NCBI GenBank assembly: GCA_002686265.1
Contig: NZBA01000050.1
Span: forward strand, 62,001 to 126,000
Length of the DNA: 64,000 nucleotides
Direction of reading: 5' to 3'
Source: Planctomycetota bacterium
Lineage (GTDB): Bacteria > Planctomycetota > UBA1135 > GCA-002686595
In this document: piece after piece, positions 57,312 through 64,000 of the stretch
Position numbering within the stretch: position 1 is the stretch's first letter
Layout of the letters: the number at the start of each line of letters is the position of its first letter
Made by a program: the position numbers and the translations under genes
Notes under the pieces: model-generated
The model's database searches: none
What the model was told of the DNA's origin: nothing
The model's input: the letters and a program-made list of their open reading frames with translations, nothing else

Positions 57312-58256
57312 ATGAGACGAGACAACGACAGGCTGGAGCCCGGCGGCGGCGAGCGAGACAAAGAAGACTCGTGCCTCGGCGATGATGGGCCCGCTGGAGT
57401 GGGCGCGGGCGGAGAGGATGCCGAGGGAGGCGAGCCCGCGCTGGGCGGTGAGGCCGAGGCCCTGGCCGAGGAGCTGCTCGGCGGCGAGGGCGAGGGCGAG
57501 GAGGACGCTTCGGAGGGAGACGGGTCGGCTGGAGGCGAGAAGCCCGCCAAGAAGGTGGAGGAGGAAGAACCTCCCGGCCCCGACGTGCCCGCGCCCTCGC
57601 TGAAGGTCCTGCGCACGGCGATGGCCTGGGCCTTCGACGGAGAGGACGTCGAGGACTCGCTCCTGGACGCCTACGCCGAGCATGCGCGGCTCTTGTTGGA
57701 CTACAACCGCAAGGTCAACCTGACCGCGATCCTCGATCCCAAGGAAGTCGCCGCCAAGCACTACCTCGATTCGTGGCGCCTGAGCCAGTACATGTCCTTG
57801 CTCGGTCGTCGGGTCCTCGACCTGGGCAGTGGCGGTGGTTTCCCGGGCCTGCCGCTGGCCCTCGCCGAGCCCAACGCCAGCGTTTGCCTGGTCGAGTCCT
57901 CGAGCAAGAAGGCGGCCTTCCTGCAGGGGTGCGTCAGCGCCCTGGGGATCAAGAACTGCTCCGTCTACGACGGGCGCTGCGAGGAGTTGCTGGTCACCGA
58001 GCGTTGCGACATCGTCCTCGCCCGGGCGGTCAGCTCCGTGCGCGAGAACGTGCGCACCCTGCGCAAGGTGCGCCACTCGCTCAAGGAGTACGTGATGCTC
58101 AAGGGCGCCTCCTGGTCGCGCGAGGTGCGCGCCGGCGAGCGAGAGGCGGAGCGCCTCGGTTTCCACCTCAACACCGTCTTCGAGCACGAGCTGCCCGGCG
58201 AGATGGGCAAACGCGGGATCCTGGTCTACCGCGCGCCGGGCGGGCACGGGCTCTAG
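57312..58256 (+). CDS. rsmG: 16S rRNA (guanine(527)-N(7))-methyltransferase with acidic N-terminal extension
   Basis: HARLLLDYNRKVNLTAILDPKEVAAKHYLDSW; VLDLGSGGGFPGLPLALAEPNASVCLVESSSKKAAFLQ; CDIVLARAVSSV. First ~95 aa are E/G/A-rich. Confidence 0.9.
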   Translation: MRRDNDRLEPGGGERDKEDSCLGDDGPAGVGAGGEDAEGGEPALGGEAEALAEELLGGEGEGEEDASEGDGSAGGEKPAKKVEEEEPPGPDVPAPSLKVLRTAMAWAFDGEDVEDSLLDAYAEHARLLLDYNRKVNLTAILDPKEVAAKHYLDSWRLSQYMSLLGRRVLDLGSGGGFPGLPLALAEPNASVCLVESSSKKAAFLQGCVSALGIKNCSVYDGRCEELLVTERCDIVLARAVSSVRENVRTLRKVRHSLKEYVMLKGASWSREVRAGEREAERLGFHLNTVFEHELPGEMGKRGILVYRAPGGHGL

Positions 58257-58280
58257 CAGGCCGTTCTCTCGCCAGCCGTT

Positions 58281-58313
58281 GAGAACGCGCCGAGAACGCG
58301 CCGAGAACGCGCC
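58281..58313. repeat. Three tandem copies of GAGAACGCGCC
   Basis: gagaacgcgcc x3; the first unit also pairs with CGTTCTC at 58262-58268. Confidence 0.9.
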
Positions 58314-58384
58314 GTAGCGAGACGAGGGCGTCTTCGTAGCTAGGGACGCCGAAACCGCTTGCGCGGGACCGCGCCAGGCGAGTG

Positions 58385-58472
58385 TGGTGCCCGGGGGGGG
58401 AGTCGAACCCCCACTCCCTTAGCGGGAACATGGACCTGAACCATGCGCGTCTGCCAATTCCGCCACCCGGGC
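58385..58472 (-). tRNA. tRNA-Leu (CAG)
   Basis: Reverse complement GCCCGGGTGGCGGAATTGGCAGACGCGCATGGTTCAGGTCCATGTTCCCGCTAAGGGAGTGGGGGTTCGACTCCCCCCCCGGGCACCA; anticodon CAG, long variable arm, encoded CCA. Confidence 0.93.
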
Positions 58473-58511
58473 CGGGTGAGGCGGGGACGATACGGAGCGC
58501 GGAGCGCGAGG

Positions 58512-59924
58512 TCAACCCGCCGTCACCGACACCGAGTCGATCAGGGCCATGGGCAGGCGGGCGCTACCGTAGCATCGCTCTGAGTGCGAGCCGAGGGCGA
58601 GGATCGAGCTCGCCAGCTCGAAGGCGTTGCCCGCCACGAGGGTCTCGCGCACCGAGCGGGTGACGCGACCGCCCTCGACCCAGCACGCGCCCTTGGCCAC
58701 GCCGGAGAAGTCACCGGAAATCGGATCGACCGTTCCGGAGAAGCGGCGCACCCACAGGCCGCGGCCGAGAGCGGTGAGCATCTGCTCCTCGTCGCCGCCG
58801 TCGCCGGGGGCCACGCACACGCCGTGGGCCCCCAGGCCGGGGACCGAGCGCGGCCCGCCGGCGGCGTTGCCGGTCGTGGCCACGCCGTCGACGCGGGCGG
58901 CGTAGCCGTTGTACATGAGGGCTTCCAAGCGGCCCTCGGCGACCAGGGCGCGGCGCGCGACCGGCTGGCCCTCGCGGTCGAAACCCGTGGCTCCGGCCAG
59001 CTCCGGGTCGCTCGGGTCGTCGTGGATGGTCAGGCGCTCGGAGGCGAACCTCTCCCCCAAGCGCCCCGCCAGGGCGCTGCGCCCGCGCTGCACGGCGATG
59101 GCGCCAGAGGCGGAGACGATGGGGGAGACGACCAAGGCCGCGAAGGCCGACGGGGCGAGGAGCACGGGTCCGCGGTAGGACTCGGCCGCGCCGGCGCCCA
59201 GGTTGGCGAGGGCCACGCCGGTGAGCTCGTCAGCGCAGCGCTCGAGGGCCTGATCGAGCTCGCCGAGATCGCGTACGAAATCATGGACGCTGTGGAAACC
59301 GCCGACCTCGTTCCCCTCGACCGCCATGCCCAGGGCTCCGAAGGAGATCCAGGCGTCGGATTCGGCGCGGCGCAGGCCCAGGCCGTTGGCGAGGGCGGTG
59401 TGCGAGCGGCCGACGGTGAGGGTCGCCTCGTCGATGCGCACGCGCGGGTCGCTGGCGGTCATGCGCTGCACGAAACGCGCGCCGTGCTCGAGGGCCGCTT
59501 CGACGTCCAGGGCCGCCGTGTCCGCGCGCCACAGGTCGGGCGGCGCGGGTTCGCCCGCGGGTTCGCCCGCGGGTTCGCCCTCGGGTTCGCAGAGCCCGTT
59601 CGCCTCATCGGGGGGCGTCAGCGCCGCCAGGGCCGCCGCATCCCGCGCCGTGCGCTCGAGGGCCTCGCCGTCGGTCTGATTGGTGTGGGCGAAACCGAGG
59701 CGTCCGGCGTCGAAGACCCGCAGGCCGATGGCCGTGCCGTCGGTCGCCTTGCCCAGCGCCAGCTCGCCCTTCTCGAAGCGCGCCGAGCGCAGCCGGACGC
59801 GCTGTCCGTAGGCCTCGGCCTGCTCGGCGCCCGCGGCCCCGGCCAGCTCGCACAGCTCGGCGCAGCGCTCCTCGACCCGCGCCAGCTCGGTGGCGGCCTC
59901 CCTCCGCTCGCTGGTCGCGCTCAC
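58512..59924 (-). CDS. pmbA: TldD/PmbA family protein (TldE/PmbA-like)
   Basis: RFEKGELALGKATDGTAIGLRVFDAGRLGFAHTNQTD; LTIHDDPSDPELAGATGFDREGQPVARRALVAEGRLEALMYNGYAA; GDFSGVAKGACWVEGGRVTRSVRETLVAGNAFE. GTG start overlapping the tldD stop. Confidence 0.9.
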   Translation of the reverse strand: MSATSERREAATELARVEERCAELCELAGAAGAEQAEAYGQRVRLRSARFEKGELALGKATDGTAIGLRVFDAGRLGFAHTNQTDGEALERTARDAAALAALTPPDEANGLCEPEGEPAGEPAGEPAPPDLWRADTAALDVEAALEHGARFVQRMTASDPRVRIDEATLTVGRSHTALANGLGLRRAESDAWISFGALGMAVEGNEVGGFHSVHDFVRDLGELDQALERCADELTGVALANLGAGAAESYRGPVLLAPSAFAALVVSPIVSASGAIAVQRGRSALAGRLGERFASERLTIHDDPSDPELAGATGFDREGQPVARRALVAEGRLEALMYNGYAARVDGVATTGNAAGGPRSVPGLGAHGVCVAPGDGGDEEQMLTALGRGLWVRRFSGTVDPISGDFSGVAKGACWVEGGRVTRSVRETLVAGNAFELASSILALGSHSERCYGSARLPMALIDSVSVTAG

Positions 59925-61327
59925 GTCTGCCGCCCTCCGACGATCACCTCGCAGGAGAGCCAGGGACCGCCCGCGTCGACTTTGGCCGGCTGGCCCTTGC
60001 CGCAGTGTCCCGCGCCGAGGTCCCAGCGAAAGGAGTCGCCGACGCCGTCGACGGTCTGGAGCACGTCGAAGGCCACTCCGGAGATGTTCGCGCCGCGCAT
60101 CAGCGGGCCGAGCTTGCCCTGGCGGATCGGGTAGGCCTCGCGCGTGCCGAACATGAACTCGCCGTTGGCGTCCGCCTGTCCCCCGGCGCAGCCGTCGAGC
60201 AGCAGGCCGTCCTCGGTGTTGGCGATCAGCTCCTCGAGGGTGCTCTGGCCCGGTTCGATGTAGGTGTTTCGCATGCGGATCAGGGGCGCGTCGCCGTACT
60301 CCCAAGCGCGCGCATTGCCGGTCGGCGCGGTCTCGAAGTGGGCCGCGGAGGCGCGGTCGTGGAGGTAGCTCACGAGCTTGCCCTGCTCGATGATGACGCA
60401 GCGCCCGGCGGCGACGCCTTCGTCATCGACTGCGATCGTGCCGCCGGCGCCGTCGATCAGCTCCGACTGGCCGGAGTCGCACAAGGTGACGAGCTCTGAG
60501 GCGACGCGCTCGCCGAGCTTGCCCGCGGCGCAGGAGCCGGCGCGCACGAAGTCGGCTTCGACGGTGTGGCCGATGGCCTCGTGGGTCAGGAGCCCGACCA
60601 AGCTGGGGGAGAGCAGCACCTTGCGCCGACCGCCCGCGGGGTAGTCGGCGTCGAGCAGGTCGACGGCGTTCTTGGCGGCGCGCTCGGCGAGCTCGGGGCC
60701 GCTGTGGCGGCGGAAGAGGCACTCCCAGCCGCCGGTGGCGCCGACGGCCTCGTACGCGCGCTGCAGTTCGCCGTCCCGGGCGGCGACGGCCTCGACATAC
60801 AGCTCGGGTCGCACGAGCCGGGTCCAGGCGCGGGCACCGTCGCTGGTCACGATGCCCTTCTCCTCGTAGACCTCGCTGTAGGCGCAGGTCGCGCTCTGGA
60901 TGGACCCCGACGCCTCGCGCGCCTGGCGCTCGAGGCCGAGGGCGAGGTCGAGGGCTTCGTCGATCGGGCGTTCGAGTGTCTCCTCGAGCCCCTCGGCGTC
61001 GAAGCGCCCGCGAGCCAGCTCGACCGGAGGCAGGTCCGCCTGCGCTCTGGCGGGCCGTGAGGCGCGGGCCACGCGCCGGGCGTCGTCGATGGCCTCGCGC
61101 ACCGCGCGCGCCTCGAGGCGGTCGGTGGAGGCGAAGCCCCAGGCGCCGCCGACCAGGACGCGCACGCCGACGCCGGTGTGCTCGCTGGTCCGGGCGCTGT
61201 CCACGCGGCCCTTCTCGACGGCCACGCCCCGCGTGCGCTTGCGGTGGCTGCGCAGTTCGACGAACCCGTCCCCGGCCTCGTCGAGGGCTTCCTGGAGCAG
61301 ATCGGTCGGGTCGGGAGCGTCGGTCAC
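59921..61327 (-). CDS. tldD: TldD metalloprotease family protein
   Basis: GVAVEKGRVDSARTSEHTGVGVRVLVGGAWGFASTDRL; LLTHEAIGHTVEADFV (HExxxH); RMRNTYIEPGQSTLEELIANTEDGLLLDGCAGGQAD. Confidence 0.93.
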   Translation of the reverse strand: MTDAPDPTDLLQEALDEAGDGFVELRSHRKRTRGVAVEKGRVDSARTSEHTGVGVRVLVGGAWGFASTDRLEARAVREAIDDARRVARASRPARAQADLPPVELARGRFDAEGLEETLERPIDEALDLALGLERQAREASGSIQSATCAYSEVYEEKGIVTSDGARAWTRLVRPELYVEAVAARDGELQRAYEAVGATGGWECLFRRHSGPELAERAAKNAVDLLDADYPAGGRRKVLLSPSLVGLLTHEAIGHTVEADFVRAGSCAAGKLGERVASELVTLCDSGQSELIDGAGGTIAVDDEGVAAGRCVIIEQGKLVSYLHDRASAAHFETAPTGNARAWEYGDAPLIRMRNTYIEPGQSTLEELIANTEDGLLLDGCAGGQADANGEFMFGTREAYPIRQGKLGPLMRGANISGVAFDVLQTVDGVGDSFRWDLGAGHCGKGQPAKVDAGGPWLSCEVIVGGRQT

Positions 61328-61455
61328 GGTGTGTGTCCCTGGTTGCGGCGGCGTCGAGGCGCCGAGAATAGGGAGCGCGGCCGGCCATGACCAGCATCCC
61401 GCCTCGGCGCCGGGTATCCTCTCGCCTGGGTCGCCGACCGTGCGTCCCGTCCTCC

Positions 61456-61923
61456 ATGGCCGCTCAGCCCGAACACCGCCGCGTCATCGCCACGAACAAG
61501 CGAGCGCGCTTCTCCTACGAGATCCAAGACGAGCTCGAGTGTGGGATCGTGCTCGTGGGGACCGAGGTCAAGAGCCTGCGCGAGGGGCATTGTTCGATCG
61601 CCGAGGCCTATGCCCGGGTGCGCGACGGGGAGCTGTTCCTGATCGGCGCCACGATCCCCGAGTACCGCTGCGGGAATATCTTCAACCACGAGCCGGGGCG
61701 CGAGCGCAAGCTGCTCGCCCACCGGCGCGAGATCGCCAAGTGGACGCGGCGGGTCAAGGAGCGTGGGATGACGGTCGTGCCCATGGAGATCTACTTCGAG
61801 GGCAGTCGGGTGAAGGTGCTGCTCGGCTTGGGCAAGGGCAAGCGCCTGGTGGACAAGCGCCAGGCCCAGCGGGCGCGCTCGGACCGCCGGGACATCGACC
61901 GCGCGGCCTCTCGGCGGCGCTGA
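61456..61923 (+). CDS. smpB: SsrA-binding protein
   Basis: VIATNKRARFSYEIQDELECGIVLVGTEVKSLREGHCSIAEAYARVRDGELFLIGATIPEY; basic C-terminus. Confidence 0.97.
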   Translation: MAAQPEHRRVIATNKRARFSYEIQDELECGIVLVGTEVKSLREGHCSIAEAYARVRDGELFLIGATIPEYRCGNIFNHEPGRERKLLAHRREIAKWTRRVKERGMTVVPMEIYFEGSRVKVLLGLGKGKRLVDKRQAQRARSDRRDIDRAASRRR

Positions 61924-62004
61924 GGGCCGGCCGCGGCGGTCACGGCGGGCATTCGCCGGGGTGTTGTCCTCCGATCGCCTGTGCGTGGTACACTCCCGGT
62001 GGTT

Positions 62005-62358
62005 GGGGGCGCACTGGTTTCGACCGGTTTCGATCACCTCCAGGTTGCGTGTCGGGGACCCCGAGTGACCCCGCAAATCTTCTCGGGACGGCATCAATTG
62101 CCAACAACATGCCTCTCGCTGCCTAGTCAACTGGCAGCCGTCTCCGCGCGGAGTACCCGCGGCCGCGTGGAGACGAAAACAGCGGGTTGGTCGGTGAGCA
62201 ACGCCTCCTGGCGAGCCGGCGAGAAAACAGGGGAAGCTGGCCAGAGGGCAGTCCGTCCACGGACGTCCCCGCGGCGAGAGCAAATCGTGGACTACACACG
62301 TAGACGTCTGGTGCGTGGGGACTCCGGGACGCGGGTTCGATTCCCGCCGCCTCCACCA
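62005..62358 (+). ncRNA. ssrA: Transfer-messenger RNA
   Basis: 5' GGGGGCGCACTGGTTTCGACC; 3' T-arm GGGTTCGATTCCCGCCGCCTCCACCA pairing with the 5' end; tag ORF GCA(62073)...TAG(62126) = ANLLGTASIANNMPLAA; directly downstream of smpB. Confidence 0.93.
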
Positions 62359-62468
62359 TCCATCTTTTCCTCTCCCTCCGCTTCTTCTTCCTCTCCGCGG
62401 GCATGCCCGTCGCCGCGGCTCGGGGGCGCGACGCAAGCCGCCTTGGGGGGCGGATCGAAGCGAGCGGG

Positions 62469-63230
62469 CTAGGCGAACAGGAAGTCGCTCTGTTGCGACC
62501 AGACCGCGTAGCGGAAGAGCGGCGCGAGGCGCAGGAGCTCGGCGGTGAGGTGCTCGGCGGCGCCCTCCTCGAGGGCCGGGCCGCGGGCTCCTGCGGGGGC
62601 GGGGAAGCGGCGCTCGACCGCCAGGGAGTGCTCGCCGGGAGTCCAGAAGGACAGGAACTCCTCGAGGCGCTCGCGGGTGAGCTCGCCGCAAGGCCACTCG
62701 CCGCGCCAGTCGTGCAGGCGCAGGCGGAAGCCGCCGAGCTCCCCCAGCAGCTCGAGGAGCGCACCCGGCCCCTCGGCGGCGGCGCGTTTGGACAGATTCT
62801 GCCCGTCGTACCAAGCGTCGGTGTGGATGCGCAGGGAGACCTCGAGGGCCTCGGGCTCGATCGCCACGCACAGGTAGGCGTTGCGGTAGGCCGAGTCGAG
62901 GTCCTTGGCCAGATCACGGCCGAGCACCTTGCGCAGGCGCACCTTGTCCGCCTTGGCGCGTGAGAGGTAGGCCCACAGGCGCCGCACGCGCCCGCCGTTG
63001 AACTGCGAGGGATGGTGCAAGCTCGTGCGGCACTCGAGCTTCACGCCCGCCGCCGCCAAGGGCGGCAGGGATGCCTTCCCCACCGCGAGCAGCTTGCGGC
63101 GCGCGACGAGGCGCCGGTCGTCGTACTGGCGATCGCGGCAGAGCCCCTCGGAGAGGACGTGGAAATCGCCCTCCTCGAACAAGATCGGGCCGCTGTGCGG
63201 ACGGGGATCGGGAGTGCGGGTCTGCGCCAT
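62469..63230 (-). CDS. Hypothetical conserved-looking protein
   Basis: 253 aa ORF with balanced composition (LHHPSQFNGGRVRRLWAYLSRAKADKVRLRKVLGRDLAKDLDSAYRNAYLCVAIEP). Confidence 0.65.
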   Translation of the reverse strand: MAQTRTPDPRPHSGPILFEEGDFHVLSEGLCRDRQYDDRRLVARRKLLAVGKASLPPLAAAGVKLECRTSLHHPSQFNGGRVRRLWAYLSRAKADKVRLRKVLGRDLAKDLDSAYRNAYLCVAIEPEALEVSLRIHTDAWYDGQNLSKRAAAEGPGALLELLGELGGFRLRLHDWRGEWPCGELTRERLEEFLSFWTPGEHSLAVERRFPAPAGARGPALEEGAAEHLTAELLRLAPLFRYAVWSQQSDFLFA

Positions 63231-63357
63231 GATCGCGGATTCGGGACGAGGAGACCTCCGAGCGCGCGCACGGCCAGGGCGCGGGCGCTTGCGAGGAACG
63301 GTGCGCGAACCGTATACGATGCGCGGCCCACCCGTCCCGTTTCTCCTCGCCTCGCCG

Positions 63358-64000
63358 ATGACGCCCCTCCCCGAATCCGACACGCCCGCACCCCTCGGCA
63401 ATGCGACCGCCCCCGCGAGCGGGAGCGTCGGCGCCCGGCCCACGCGCCCCGACGGCGCCGGCAAGGTGGACGGCAGCGCGGTCTACGTGGACGACTTGGC
63501 GGTCGAGGGCGCGTGGCACGGAGCCACCCTGCGCAGCGAGCGGCCGCGGGCGCGCTTCACCCTGGACACCTCGGCCCTCACCGACCGCGAGGTCGTCTGC
63601 CTGACCGCCGCCGACGTCCCCGGCACCAACCGCATCGCCCTGATCGCCGACGACTGGCCCGTCCTGGCGGACGGCGAGGCGCGGCACGTGGGGGAAGCGC
63701 TCGCCCTGGTCGCCGCCCCGACCCGCGCCGAGGCCCGCGCCGCCGTCGCCGAGCTGCGCGTCGCCTACGAGGACCTGCCGGCCGAGGTCGACCTCGACGA
63801 CGCCTTGGCCGGCTCCGCTCGCGAACTGGCCGCCTGCGCCGTGGAGCACGGCGACGTCGTGAGCGGCCTCGCCCAGGCGGCCCACGTGCTCGAGGCCACC
63901 TACGAGACCGCCCACCAGGAGCACGCCTACATCGAGCCACAGGGCATGATCGCCGTGCCGCACGACGACGGCTCGGTGGAGGTGATCGGCTCGCTCCAGT
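63358..64000 (+). CDS. Xanthine dehydrogenase-family molybdopterin-binding subunit, 3' partial
   Basis: RPDGAGKVDGSAVYVDDLAVEGAWHGATLRSERPRARF...VGEALALVAAPTRAEARAAVAELRVAYEDLPAEVDLDDAL...EATYETAHQEHAYIEPQGMIAVP; open to the window end. Confidence 0.85.
   Translation, partial: MTPLPESDTPAPLGNATAPASGSVGARPTRPDGAGKVDGSAVYVDDLAVEGAWHGATLRSERPRARFTLDTSALTDREVVCLTAADVPGTNRIALIADDWPVLADGEARHVGEALALVAAPTRAEARAAVAELRVAYEDLPAEVDLDDALAGSARELAACAVEHGDVVSGLAQAAHVLEATYETAHQEHAYIEPQGMIAVPHDDGSVEVIGSLQ

Noticed and set aside
63358-64000. Possible 4-hydroxybenzoyl-CoA reductase subunit (hcrA), given the benzoyl-CoA operon
   Set aside because: Same enzyme superfamily, but only the first ~214 aa are visible and the locus is >20 kb from the operon; the N-terminal pattern reads as generic xanthine dehydrogenase family.

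Overview
GC-rich 64 kb bacterial window, mostly protein-coding. PSCyt1/DUF1501-type sequences, a Ser/Thr kinase fused to an FGE-sulfatase domain, a very long GreA-like protein and a Cys-rich C-terminal module all point to a Planctomycetota (PVC) host; this is inferred from gene content only. The most notable feature is a tightly packed minus-strand operon (about 32.86-41.25 kb). It appears to encode a complete ATP-dependent class I benzoyl-CoA reductase (bcrC-B-A-D-like) plus the three downstream enzymes of the benzoyl-CoA pathway: dienoyl-CoA hydratase (dch), 6-oxocyclohexenecarbonyl-CoA hydrolase (oah/bamA) and 6-hydroxycyclohexenecarbonyl-CoA dehydrogenase (had). An SDR gene ends the operon, and a 3-Cys Rrf2-family regulator precedes it. 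An aa3/caa3-type cytochrome c oxidase cluster lies at 17.5-22.5 kb. Other content: an AddAB-like nuclease/helicase pair whose helicase is split at a G10 homopolymer, ahcY next to an ArsR-methyltransferase fusion, gluQ, greA-like, dus, pcnB, rsmG, tldD/pmbA, smpB followed by tmRNA, three tRNAs (Asn, Trp, Leu) and the start of a xanthine-dehydrogenase-family gene. Several decaying genes are visible: a threonine-dehydratase-like gene with an internal deletion and frameshifts, a chimeric PSCyt1/DUF1501 ORF, an amidohydrolase tail, an IS256-like transposase tail and a truncated DUF1565-like gene next to an IS3-like terminus. All family calls were made by eye from motifs; no database search was run.
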